A stretch of 64,000 bases of DNA from Adineta vaga (Eukaryota > Rotifera): positions 10,540,001-10,604,000 of the forward strand of contig CP075494.1 in NCBI GenBank assembly GCA_021613535.1. The letters run 5' to 3'. How positions within the stretch are numbered: position 1 is the first letter of the stretch; each line of letters starts with the position of its first letter. Shown in pieces: positions 21,183-33,426 of this stretch. The notes below the pieces were generated by a model. That model did no database searches. It was given only the letters and a program-made list of their open reading frames with translations, and was not told the DNA's origin. Position numbers and translations under genes: made by a program.

Positions 21183-23331
21183 ATGCTCAATCATCGATTT
21201 ATTTTTATTTATTTTTATTTATTTATTTGTTTCCCATTCATTACTTCTTTCGAACAAGATTTTAATATAATCGATGAAGAAACACGATTAATTCGAATGT
21301 TATTAAATGAAAAAAATTATATGAAAAAAATTCGTCCATCGAGTACAGTTATTGTAGACATTCGTTTCGTTTTCAATCAAATCGTTTCCATGGTTGAAAA
21401 AGAACAAATTATTGTTAGTAATTGTTTTGTGGATCAAAAATGGACAGGTAATCTAAATTCAATAATATCAATTCATTCAATTATCTCTTTATCTTATTCA
21501 GACCCACGACTTGTTTGGAATCTATTAGATTATAAAAATGTGACTTGGATTCGTTTACCTGCTACATCTGTTTGGTATGAAACAAGTGTTTGACATAATT
21601 ATTTATTATTGCGTTCATTTTAGGTATCCAGATACATTTCTCTATAATACAGCTGATAATGCTGGTTTTCTCCTCCCACATGATTCTCAGAATGTTATTG
21701 TTAGTCATAATGGCACGGTGTTTTGGCCATTACCATTGGCACAACTTCGCACACGATGTCGAATGACGATTAAACACTTTCCATTCGGTAGAAATCTATT
21801 ATTTATATTTATTTTTCAATTGAATTCCTAGAGAAATCATGTTTAAATGAGTTTGTTTCACATTGGAAATATTGCATGATCAGAAAAAGAAATATTTCGA
21901 CTAGTCATACTTATATTCTACTGACAGTCTCTATTAGTTGTCACGCGATTGATCAATGATTAACATGAAAAAGCTTGTCAGTATGTAGTTCTTTGGGGAG
22001 TTTACTATTTGTATTCATTCAATTTTAATTCCATTGAGAAAAGTAAATCTAACATTAGTAGGTCTTCTTTAATGGTAATTGATCGTTCATATTTTGTTTT
22101 TCTATTTAGATGAACAATCTTGTGATATGATATTTGGTTCATGGAGTCATACAAGTTCATTGATTCATTATCGATTTTGGGAAAAAGTACCTGAATTACC
22201 TCAATATACACCAAATAATGAATGGAAATTACTAGCTGTTGCACAATCAATCAAATCTATTGAATATCCAAATTGGGTAGAACCAGATACATTCTTTGAA
22301 ATTAATTTTACAATTTTAATCGTTCGTAAACCTTTACAAGCTATATATAATACTGTTGTACCAGCATTGATGTTAACAACATTAACATTAGTTTCATTCT
22401 TCGTAAGTATCAATATAGAAATCGAATCAAATAGATCGATTTATTTTCTTTTGAAATAGATTCCCTTTGGTCAAGAAATGCAAATTGGTAAGTTCGATAG
22501 AGATAATTTCTTGATTATTCTCTTTGGTATTATCAATTATTTCTAGGTATTAGTATTATGTTGGCCTATTCCGTATTTAGTTTACGTCTTTCCGAAGATG
22601 TTCCATCACAAAGCGATAGTGTACATTTAATCAGTTTATATTTAACTATTTGTATGTTATTTTCACTTTCGGCTATGACATGGTTTGCTATTGCAAATAA
22701 ATTACGTGAAAGAAAACGTTTACCTCATTGGTTACGTTGGTTAGCACTTGATTATATCTCAGTAATTGTTTGTGCAAAAAGTATGCATCGAAAAGCAGTA
22801 CGTGCTGTACATCAATCATCGAAAACAGCTCCAACAATTCCCTCTTCTCCATCTGTAACAATTCCATTACAACCATTATTATCACTAAATCCAATAGATA
22901 GTTCGAATCATTTATATCATGAACGAGAACATTCTGGACGATCACCATCGTCCTGTCGTCCATCAACAACAAGTGCTCGAGAAGCACGTGATACAACTTC
23001 TTCATCACCGGTATGGGTTCGACGACCATTATTAACAAATCCTTCGACAGCATCAAATGGGCCTGAGACTAGAAGATCGAATTGTTCCTTTCGAAAATTG
23101 AATAAATCAAAAGAACCATCAGCATCAAAAAATCAAGAAAGTTTATATGCTATTCATATTATCAATCGATTAGTATTCTGCTTATTCTTCTTATTTGTCG
23201 TCATTTTTAATATTTATACATGGTTTTTCTATTCGCGTGCATTAAAAACGAAATTACTCGATAATACAACACTATGGACATGTTTCGATGAATCACGTCT
23301 GACAGTTGTCAATTGTAATGAAACAATATAA
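21183..23331 (+). CDS. Cys-loop ligand-gated channel subunit, nicotinic-receptor type, non-alpha
   Basis: Subunit of a pentameric, probably cation-selective neurotransmitter-gated channel. Six exons (21183-21447, 21502-21574, 21624-21787, 22110-22402, 22460-22487, 22547-23331) give 535 residues. A signal peptide is followed by ligand-domain landmarks WYPDTFLYNTAD and the Cys loop, with exactly 13 residues between its cysteines (CRMTIKHFPFDEQSC). Next are four hydrophobic segments. The M1-M2 border FGQEMQIG carries the Glu of the cation filter and is encoded by a 28-nt micro-exon. The region of loop C (YPNWVEPDTFFEINF) lacks the vicinal cysteine pair, so this is a non-alpha type. A long Ser/Pro-rich M3-M4 loop is present. 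Ligand is unknown. Confidence 0.88.
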
Positions 23332-24331
23332 TGAAAAACAAATTATGTACAAAATCTTCATTTTAAAATTTTATTTTTGAGAAAAAAGAAAGAAAAGGTT
23401 ATAAAAATCTTATTATTATCAAATGATTCATTGAAGAGAAGAGATCTACTATTGACATAATCTAAACGATCAATAGAAGGAAGAAAAAACAAAATATTTA
23501 CTTTAATAAAGAAATAAAGAAAGACCAATAAATTGGATTTATATAATAGTCATAAAGTTTGAGAGAATGAAAACAATATAATGCTATGAAATTCTTAAGA
23601 TTTGACATAGGTATGAGATTGAAATATACATATTTTTATGACAAAATTTATCGATTAACAAGCACTTGAGTGTCTAAATATCCAATGGAAATAATTGGAA
23701 TACAAAATGATAGACAAAAATCAAAAAATGAAATGTCAATATCTTTCTTCCTTTAAATGTCTATTAACGATCGTATTTATCGTTTGCAGTAAGCTTGTTC
23801 GTGACAATCATTTATAAAAGAAAAACAACAAAACACACCTGAAAATATGAATAAATATCTACACTTTGACTATCAGTAGAGAAAAAAAGAACTCTATGTA
23901 TGTTAATAGAATCGAACAAACTATTAGTAAATCGAAAAATAAGAAATCATAACCACAATTTGCCATTTCGTCTCTTTTCTTTTTCTCGCTCTCTCCATCC
24001 TACTCAATATGGTGTTGTTTTTGACTATTTTACATGGCGTCAGTGCAAGTGGGATTTTTTTCTTCGTGATAGAGCAACAGAATTAGTTGTAAAGAAGAAA
24101 AAAAACAAGGAGGGTGAGAGAGACAGAGAAAAAATAATATACTTTGACTTGCGGTAGAAATAGTAGAGAGAGTAAGCAACAAGAATGTTGTCGATAGTTT
24201 TATTTGCCACAAAAATTTTTTTAGTCGACGGACGTATTTGAATTCTAATCGGAGAAAAATATTTTCGAATTTTTGTGTTTTTATTTTTTAGATTTTGTTC
24301 ATCAATTTCATTGTATTGAATATCTTTCGAA
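23332..24331. other. Intergenic, upstream of the intermediate filament gene
   Basis: About 1 kb, AT-rich, no exon supported on either strand. The overlapping open frames near 24040-24500 on the minus strand are shadows of the filament gene's first exon. Confidence 0.5.
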
Positions 24332-26249
24332 ATGTATTCACAATACGAACAACGACAAGAAAGAACTTCACATGAATATGATCGAGTCGCTGATTCATTT
24401 GATAGTACAGCATCAGGAGCAACGACAACGTACCGAACAGCAATTGCTCCACGTATCACCAATCTTTCACAACGATCACGTTCATCGGGTTTAGGTGGTA
24501 GCGGCACCGGTGGTGTTATGACACGTATATATCAAAGTATTCATTCGGGTGGTGGTTCTGGCAGTTTTGGTCCTGGTCTAGCTTCATTAGCAAACTTCCC
24601 AGGTGTACCAATGCGTGGTTCAACAAGTGGCAGTACAGCTTTAGTTGGTTTTAATGCTACGCGTCAACGTGAAAAACGTGATTTGGAACAATTGAATGAT
24701 AAATTTGCACAATATGTGGAAAAAGTACGATTTTTAGAAGCACAAAATCGCAAATTAGTATTAGAATTAGAAGCATTACGTAAACGTTCTGGACAGTAAG
24801 TAGCAAGTATAAATTCGGATAAGTTCATGCGAATTCTTTGTTTCTATTGTAGAGGTTCATCACGAATCAAAGAAATGTATGATATTGAAATTGAAGAAGC
24901 AAATCGATTGGTAGCCGCAACGAAAAAAGATGCAGCTGATGCCAATGGCAAAACTCAACAAGCTGAACAAGAGGTGAAACGACAAAAAGGACGATACAAT
25001 GAAGTTTCTGGTTTACGAGAAACAGATCGCAAAGAACTCGATGCTCTTCAACGACAAATAGCTGAAAATGAAGCAGTAAGATATTTAAAATTCAAGTCAC
25101 TGTTTATTTTTCTGTTTCATTCTAGCAAATAAATTTATTTCGTCGTCGTATTGCTGATCTTGAAGATGAAGGCCGTCGACATAAAGGTGAAGGTCAACGA
25201 TTATCTTCAGAAATTTCACGACTTCAAAATGAAATTCAAAATGAACGATTTCTTCGATCATCATGTGAAGTAGAAAAATTAGCTCTCGATGATGAATTAA
25301 CATCATTAAAACATATTCGTAAGTTATTTCATAAACTATCACTTTGAATATATTGAAATGATTCATAGATGAAGCTGATCTTGCCGAACTTCGTTCACAA
25401 GGTGTTTCGAATGATCTTGATCCATCACAATTCTTCCGTAATGAATTAGCACAAGCAATTCGTGAAATTCGTAATGATTATGAAAATGTTGTGGAAAATC
25501 AACGTAATGATATGCAAAGTCGTTATTCATTATTATATAATGAACTTATTATTCGGCAACAACGACCCGATGGAAATATTCAAAATGAACAACAACGTCG
25601 ACAAGAAGAACGTGTTCGTACGGAACTTCTACAAGTACAAAATCAATCTGGTTATACTCGTGCTAAAAATCAAGATATTAAAAATCGTATCGAAGAATTA
25701 CAACGAAAATTAAAGTCAGCACGTGAAGATGGTAGCTTAGCGCAAGCAAAACGAGAAAAAGAACTTGAAGAAGCACGTCGTCGATTAGAACAAGCTAATC
25801 ATGATTTTGGTGAAGTATCAAATTTGAAGACATCTTTAGAAAAAGAAATTGGCACATATCGAGACTTACTTGAAAGTAAGAAATTTCTAGTTTTTCATTA
25901 AATTAGACATATATATATATATACATAAATTTGTATAACAGGTCAAAATGGACTTCGTGGTTATGTTGATCGAATTGTACAAAGTGCTGAACAACAAGCA
26001 CTTGATCGACCAAGTACTACTCGTCCAAGTGTAGGAGGAACAACAACCATTACACGTACTCATGGTTATACAACTGGATCAAATTTTGGCACAGGAGGTG
26101 CTAGTGGATTTGGTGGTGTTAGTAGTCTGATTTCCCAATCAACTCGACCATCATCAGCTGGATATCAAACAATTTCAAATGGTATTCGAAGTACTATTCG
26201 TGACAGTGCTTTCAGTGATGCTCATACACGCAACAGTGGTGATTATTAA
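24332..26249 (+). CDS. Cytoplasmic intermediate filament protein
   Basis: Coiled-coil filament subunit of the cytoskeleton. Exons 24332-24795, 24853-25075, 25126-25318, 25369-25875 and 25942-26249 give 564 residues. A Gly/Ser-rich head of about 110 residues precedes the rod. The rod starts with REKRDLEQLNDKFAQYVEKV and ends with the conserved EIGTYRDLLE. The rod is about 350 residues, the lamin/protostome length (long coil 1B), not the 310 of vertebrate cytoplasmic filaments. The Gly/Ser-rich tail of about 100 residues has no lamin-tail domain, no nuclear-localisation cluster and no CaaX box, so it is cytoplasmic rather than a lamin. Confidence 0.92.
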
Positions 26250-27363
26250 ATGATTGTTATAAACCATTCAATGGACGTATGAGAAAACATATAAACTTAT
26301 ATATGCAGTCAATCATGTTTTTTTTTAATTCTTATTTTTTGTGATATAACATATAAAACTTATACATTTTGGAAAAAGAAATAAAAAAAACTCTCTATGT
26401 AGTAATACAAACATGATTGCTTAACATTAAATAATGAAATGAAAATAAAACTGACGGAAAGGAAATTATTCTAACTATTACATATCACAACAATCATCTG
26501 TCATAAAAAAACATCTTCCTATCTTCTCTATTCATCAGATGCATCATTTTTGTTAATCCAATTGTTTCTCGTGTTTTCAATGTGTTACATCGAAGAAAAT
26601 GCATATGTTTATGTCTAAATCAGCTCTTCTCTCCTTAACTCATACGATTAAATCACTTCAATGTGTTGATAAAACCTAATTGTTTAATTACGTAGATTTT
26701 TCTAGTTTAACTTATCAGACTAAAAATCATCCTTTACCATTTTCATCAATGTAATCATCTGTTTTCAATCCAATTGATCAAACGACGAAAACAGATTTAA
26801 TTGAAAACAAATTTAACAAGTTCCTGTTACAAATTTCACTTAATTTGTCAAGTGGCAAAGTTAAATAAGAAACAATGAAATCGATATCCGTTGGAAAATG
26901 TAGATCAGAAGAAGAAGACGAAGAGAAAAACAACAACGATTATTTCATATAGAAAGAAAATCATGAGACATAACGATGAAATTTACATCTAAAACCGAGA
27001 AAAAAAATAGGATAGCACGTGTTGTGAGCATTCTCTATTCGTCTTTCGTCTACTTCGTTTTCTTCTCATCAGCTGTTTTCATCGTTTTCATTTTGACGAA
27101 AGTTTTCTTCGTCTTCTTAATTGATGTTCTATTCAAATTAATGATGTCTCATCAATTATTCTTCTTCCAATACGAATATTAGTTTTCATCTTCAATTCAA
27201 CCAATTGAACATTTTCTTTGAAAGAGAGAGGGGAAAGAGAGAGAGAGAGAAAGAGAGATAAATTGAATATTTGAAAACGACGAACGATCATTTTCTTCTT
27301 TCATTACGTCACTCACATATATATTCATCTTTTCTATCAGTATTCATTCATACATTGACAAAC
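26250..27363. other. Intergenic with GA-rich repeat
   Basis: About 1.1 kb without a supported gene. A (GA)n-type tract at about 27222-27259 lies just before the TALE homeobox gene. Open frames here have no conserved features. Confidence 0.5.
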
Positions 27364-28652
27364 ATGATGCGTATCAAACAAGATCCTGATGCATTAGATT
27401 TAACAAATCGTCCACAACATCTTCTTTCACCAACTACTGATCATGATGATGATGATGAAGAAAATTTCTCAGGTGAAGACGATCTACATGATTGTATTCG
27501 AAAAGTAAGAGAAATCTACTGTTGAAGAAAACTATTTCTATCAAATAATTGTCATCATATTTAGAAAACAACTTATGATAGTGGATTTGTCGATACAAGT
27601 GATGAGAATAACACATCAATTATGATAAAACAAGGTGGGTTGAATTATTTAATGAATGATATCAAATATCCTCCATAGGAAGAATTCATTTCGATGTCCC
27701 ATCTTGTATCTATCTCTACACCTCAAGCAAGAATATTTCCCGTCAGTAGGAGGTCATAGAGACAGATAATTGCTTCAATCAATAGGAACAATATTGTCTC
27801 TAGAATGAACACCTTTTTTTTCGTGATCATTGAAAGCCTCGAGGTGATTTTCATTTCTATCTATTTTTATTATAGAAAAAGATCATCATCATTACCATAG
27901 TACTCCACTACGTCCTCAACAAATTCATGCACATATTCGTCACCCGAGTACAAGTAGTAGTACATGTTCATCACCAACACCTCAAGAACAATCAAATGAT
28001 AAAGAATGTCGAAATACACGGTAGGAGAAAAACATTCATGTCAATTAAAAACTGTTTAATTAATCGATATATTGAATAGATTTTTGGGTAGTCGAGCTGT
28101 AGCAGTATTAAATCAGTGGTTTCAACTGAATCGTGATTATCCATATCCAGATGATGAACGAACGGACCAATTGGCTAATGAAGCAGGTAGATGAGTTTCA
28201 TTGAAAGAAAATTGATTTTTTTCATAAACTTATTTTTAATAGGTATCACACAAAAACAAGTTAAAAAATGGTTTGCTAACAAACGTGTACGTAGTCAAAT
28301 GTGTTATAAACCATTGTATCGTTCTCGCAAAGTAAAAAGTTCCAGTTCATATTCTGCTCCTTCACAACCACCACAAACAAATTTTAATTATATTATCAAT
28401 CATAACAATATTGCAACACCTTCACCAAGTTTTCCATCGATGCCACCTCCTCCTACTTCAACCAATCCCATGTTGTTCAATCCAATGGCAACTTCGATGA
28501 TGATGTTTATGATGCAACAACATTTCATGTCATCAATGATGGCTGCTGGACTTCCTCAAATACCCATCCCAACACCACCTTTGCCGACAATTGAACCTGC
28601 AACAATTCCGCGTAAACCAAATGCTGATCGAATCACTCGTTTCTGGTTGTAA
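27364..28652 (+). CDS. Divergent TALE-class homeobox protein, copy 1
   Basis: DNA-binding transcription factor. Exons 27364-27504, 27565-27634, 27876-28020, 28080-28186 and 28243-28652 give 290 residues. The homeodomain lies at about residues 119-178 and is split by a 56-bp intron. Helix 1 is SRAVAVLNQWFQLNRD. The three extra residues PYP between helices 1 and 2 define the TALE class. The recognition helix is KQVKKWFANKRVRS. An acidic N terminus (DDDDEENFSGEDD) and a Pro/Met-rich C terminus flank it. I cannot match it to PBX, MEIS, TGIF, IRX or MKX by sight; no PBC or MEIS domain is seen. A second TALE gene lies 3.2 kb downstream. Confidence 0.87.
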
Positions 28653-30517
28653 ATCAATAATTCTGGAAGAGCATCAGGAGATTGAACACTCTCAAGACAA
28701 GCATAGGATTGATATGTTCGTGTGCAATGAAATTGCTTCTTTTTGTGTTTCTATATTGTTTTTTTTCTTTGTTATGCATTGCAACGATTTTGTGTTTCTG
28801 TGAGAGTGTATTTTTTGGCGATTTTTATCTATTAAACTACAAAAAACGTTAAATAAGTTTTTAAATATTCTTTGCTTCGATTCTGAGCGGAAGAGAATCC
28901 GAACACTCGTTATTAACTTATATTTTAAAGGAAGAATGGTATTGAAAAAAGAAATTGTATAGGATATTTGTACAAAATGGAGAAAGTGAAAAACGGTCGA
29001 TACTAATGATTCATGCGAGATAATTAATTTAACGAGTGATATTGTATGAGTTAATAATTGCGCTGTTTATTTGGTGTTAATCGAGAAAAACATTCGATTG
29101 AAAAGATAAAAGCACTATTCATATTGCACACATAGAGAGAGAGAGGATCCGCTGTTTTGTTTTCTCTGAAGAGAACTATCATTTCTCTTTGATGTCTTGG
29201 CAATGCTATCGACTAGTCTATCCACTTTGTCGTTCGATTCCAATCGATATGTCATTTCCCACTATGCTTCAATTAAGATTACCTATATTCATAAGGGAAG
29301 TCATTTCTATTTTGAAATATGGATACAAGCATAAAACAGACCGCTTCTCAGTATGAGGTCTATTGTTCGCACGTACACTATCGGTTGCTCGTCTCATAAA
29401 TGTGTAGAACAATTATCCAATAGCCAACCTTCGTTTCTCACCTGAAAAATAGATTATCTATCGATCTAATCTTCATTAGTGTGTTAGCGTGTAAAAGAGC
29501 AGACATACCGAAAATATGTTCGATTTAGATCTCTATCTTAGCAAAAGATATAAGAGAAGAAAGATATATAAATGTTATGGAAATCATTGTCAAACTTGTA
29601 GATAATTCACTTGTTTCCTGGTCAAAAACAAAGTACTATTTTACTAAAAAAACTATTTCAATTGAAGATCAAGGTAATCGAATAATTAGAGAATATTCTA
29701 ATTGATCAGTTGTTTTTAATTGCTGATATAATCGTTTAACGAACTGCTTTATCCATAGTAATCGATGACATGATATATCTCAATGAACGTTAATTGAGCA
29801 TGTTTAAAATAGCAACATATTTTCAATTAAGACGACATCCAATATTTTGAGGAGAGGTGACGATAAAAGATTTAGTATGAGACAGATATATCCATTACAA
29901 GTCAGTTGAACGTAGTCTGGCTATAAGCTAATTGATCTTGAATATCAAGAGGTTATTTATGCGAGTAATTTTTGATGAAAATAATGAAAAAAATATTACT
30001 TTATATTGAGTGAATGTGATGGTGTTGAAGTGGATGTTAGCTTTTTCGAACAAAAGACAACTTTTCAGATGTTGAGCTTTTTTTACTTTGACAAAAAACT
30101 GTTTGTGAAAATTGGTCGTTTGATAGATTTTAACCGATAGTTTTAGAGTGAATTTTTTTATTAAAAATATTCTTGTGTATATTACTTTATGAGTATGAAG
30201 TAAAGGCAAACAATATATGATGATTGATGCATTACTCATTTTCTTGATCAACGGATCTGTAGTATGAACGCTACTAGTTGTTGATGAATCATTTGTCGTT
30301 ATGAAAACATTAGATCGAGAAGCAAAACAAATCACATCGACAGTGTTTAGACTGATCATACAATTAATGTCGTAAGATTTAACATGTACAAAAGAAATGC
30401 GTTAAAAACTAGATTTTATATAAATTGTTGTTGAATGCTTATACAGTTCTGACGTTGACTTTAATATACAGAAAAAAAATGTTAAATTATTTTTAAAATA
30501 TGAGTACAGGACGAATT
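28653..30517. other. Intergenic between convergent genes
   Basis: About 1.9 kb, convergent 3' ends. An open frame of 143 codons on the minus strand (29928-30359) and a 54-codon one near 29191 lack any domain, signal or splice context, so I do not call them genes. I see nothing else in this stretch. Confidence 0.45.
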
Positions 30518-31141
30518 TCAAACATTCTGTAATGTTTCAACAAGTCGTACATAGCGTTGATCATCGATAGCATTTCGTTGAATTTGTCCATGTCGTTGTT
30601 GTGCACTTTTTTTATGTAATCCCATATCATATTTATATTTAAAAGCTTCATATGAATGTGGTGCATTCAAGATTTCTATCATAACAGGTTGTGTATGTAG
30701 AAATTTTTGTTTTATTTTTTCGTTTGCTATTATTGAATTATCGTCCTCTTCAATTTGAAAAAGATTTTCTCGTACAGATGAATTCTCTTTCGAAAATATA
30801 TCCGGTAAACGTACATGTTCGGTAGGATTTTTCTGTTTTGCCCATGTAGCTTTACAAGCATTTCGATAGGATTTATCAACATTAAACCATTGATAACGTT
30901 TTTTTAAATGTTCATGAGCAAATAAATGATCATTCGTTAAACGACGACGGATAAGATCATTATTTTCATGTTCAATATGTTTCAATTTACGATTTAGTTC
31001 ACGTTGATAATTCGATTCAGATTTAAGTAAAGTAGGAATATAAAAACTTGGAAGACGATTCACTGATGATGGTTTACTTTTTTTCCTAAAAAATAGTAAA
31101 ATTCATAGATGATATAAATGTCGTGTTACTTACGTATTCAT
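30518..31141 (-). CDS. Small protein with possible CFAP97-like motif
   Basis: Two exons: a tiny first exon 31141-31134 (MNT, splitting Thr) and 31085-30518, giving 191 residues. It is basic, hydrophilic and rich in helix formers. The segment RKLKHIEHENNDLIRRRL, followed by a Trp-containing YQWF...YRNACKATW, weakly resembles the CFAP97/hemingway motif of ciliary proteins. This would suggest an axonemal protein, but the match is by eye and partial. No signal peptide or membrane segment is seen. It sits between two TALE homeobox genes on the opposite strand. The gene itself is well supported by frame length and splice sites. Confidence 0.72.
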
Positions 31142-31832
31142 TGTCTCGATGTGCAATCAAATACTTTTTTTTACAAAATACTCCGACGATAAGAAAGAAA
31201 ATCAATAATGATTGTCGGTCAACATCATGTTTTCTAACACTTCAAACATATTGACTGTGCACCAACACAGAACAACAAAATGAAAGACTAACAAATAATT
31301 GTCATAGCTGTAAATGAAAAGAAAACATTGCACAGGTTAAAATTTATCGCATTTCCATGGCTTATGTAACTTTTGTTAAGAAACCAGTAAATATTCGACT
31401 TATTCGATGAATGAACTCAAAAGAAGTTTCGGTTTTTTCAAATAATTAATATTCAGTTTTTGTATTTCTCATTCAACTGTGCAATAAATAGAAGAAAATG
31501 ACTATGAATGATAAAACTAGTTGGATTGTTTTCCGAATTTATATATTCAGGCATTTTATGAATCATTTCTTTCTCTCTCTTTCTTTGTGTCCATTCGCTG
31601 TACAGATGACAACAAAATCATCGATGCCTGGATTAATAGAGAATGAAAAAGGAGGAAAATTATCGAACGTTAGCCTCCTTACGAAATATATTTGACAAGA
31701 AAAGAAACATCGTATCAGTAAAGTCATTCTTTATTCATATGGAGTATCATATATGATCGAAAATAGACGATCATTAGTAGAGGTCATGTGTATCATAAAT
31801 ACTAATGATTTGTATTTTCTTATGTTTTAGTA
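31142..31832. promoter_or_regulatory. Divergent region upstream of TALE copy 2
   Basis: 691 bp between divergent starts. A GTACAG followed by ATGACAACAAAATC near 31602-31620 could be a leader exon, but its frame does not join the homeobox frame. A TTTTAG acceptor lies 2 nt before the homeobox ATG at 31833. Confidence 0.35.
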
Positions 31833-32943
31833 ATGGATACTTTTGATTTTAATTTGGAGACAAATTCATTATTAACGGATGATACAAATAGTGATACTAG
31901 TAGTCTCGATTGGACAGCATTTCAACCAACACCACCAGCAACAACAACAACAAGTCCATTCTCGACAACATGGTTTTCACCACAAGAAGATGCTGTTGCA
32001 CCAGATGATAGATTAAATGTAATGATACCACAACAAGATGATAGAAATTACTTGGAAATTGAACATTTCTTTCGGGGATTAAATCAACATCAAGATGACC
32101 AAGAACAACAACAACAGCAGCAGCAGCAACAACAACAACAACAAGAATTACTATTACAACCAAAACAAGAAATTGTAGCATCAGTTTATATACCAGATCA
32201 AGCAAGGAATGATATGCCTTATATGGAATCATCTGTAAATAGGCAAATTCTTTTAATAAGATCTGGATTTATCTTCGACAATTTTCTTTTTAGCAACGCG
32301 TGTATGTATCACCTATGATTAATGAAGGACCATCCGTTTGTTTACCACCACCACTTGTACCACGTTTATCATCATCACGTTCACAATGTTACCATAAACT
32401 ACCTGATCATGCTGTTAAAATGATGCAAGATTGGTTCGTATACATAAATGAATTTTAGAAGTGTTATTATTTTTCTCTTCTAGGTATAATGCTCATTTAG
32501 ATGATCCATATCCACGTTCACCAGATAAGAAACGTTTCATCACAGAAGGTAATATCACAGCACAGCAATGTCGTTCATGGTTTGCTAATCGTCGTCAACG
32601 ACTTAAACATGTTAAAAGAAATCAACCAAGACCCATATCCTCTCGTTCACATCGTTCAGTTTCAACTAGGTACATAAAAAAGAAGAAGCGTCATTCAAAT
32701 TCTCCATTCATTTATTCATTTCCTCATTTTAGAATCTCTGAATCATGTCCAACAGAAGAACAACAAGCTAAATTCTACGAACCGTGTTACTATTGTCAAC
32801 AATCTTCTCCAACATCGACTTGTTTATCATTACCAATTTCACCAAATGCGACTACAACATTAAATGTTGTGATTAATCAACAAACAGTCGAACAACTTAT
32901 TCATAATAGTCTTCGAAAATTATTTAATCCGACGATAATTTGA
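31833..32943 (+). CDS. Divergent TALE-class homeobox protein, copy 2
   Basis: DNA-binding transcription factor. Exons 31833-32234, 32294-32433, 32484-32669 and 32733-32943 give 312 residues. The N terminus is acidic and Ser/Thr/Pro-rich with a polyglutamine tract. The homeodomain lies at about residues 165-225: PDHAVKMMQDWYNAHL, then the TALE hallmark DDPYPRSPDKK, then the recognition helix QCRSWFANRRQRLKH. An intron cuts helix 1 right after the conserved Trp. This differs from the intron in copy 1, so the pair is not a recent tandem duplicate. No PBC, MEIS or IRO accessory domain is seen. Confidence 0.87.
32102..32146 (+). repeat. CAA/CAG repeat encoding polyglutamine
   Basis: A mixed CAA/CAG run inside exon 1 of TALE copy 2 encodes about 13-14 glutamines in a Gln-rich stretch. 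The interrupted codon pattern suggests a fairly stable repeat. Confidence 0.8.
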
Positions 32944-33426
32944 TCGTACATATTGTTTTTGTTTGTTTCATGTTTTTGTGCAGCTAAACAACCTTTGACC
33001 GTGCTTGTTTTTCTTCTCTTCTATTTATATGTCGTCTGATGTTTAGTTTGATTTTTATATTATTTCTTTTCCTTTTTTTTCCTCTCTCGCCGTATGTTTA
33101 TAAACGCCTGGTTCGTTATTTAATCCAGATAAATACTTTCTAAGCTTAATGTTCAGTTACTATTCAATAATTTTTAGTCAGAAATGTGATTGAGATTATT
33201 GCATAGGTCATCTGTACAATACATCCATCAAATTCAAGTTTAAATGAACAGATTGAAGTGGTTTATTATATCGAGTTTTTGTTCTATAAACATTGGACGC
33301 TTAATTAATGGTTATCTTTTTCATAAATGGAAACATATACAAAGATAACAAGAAAATAAAAAATAGAAGAAAGCTGTCGTGATTTTGTTGAGAAGGCGGA
33401 GATTTACGCGTATAGTTATTTAACAT
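32944..33426. other. Intergenic between convergent 3' ends
   Basis: 483 bp between the stops of TALE copy 2 and PPEF. It holds 3' UTRs only, with AT-rich sequence and AATAAA-like words; no exon is seen. Confidence 0.5.

Noticed and set aside
29928-30359. 143-codon open frame on the minus strand
   Set aside because: No domain, signal peptide or splice context; composition is like the surrounding non-coding DNA.
31498-31695. Possible first exon of TALE copy 2
   Set aside because: Its reading frame cannot be joined to the homeobox frame with a consensus donor without producing a stop.
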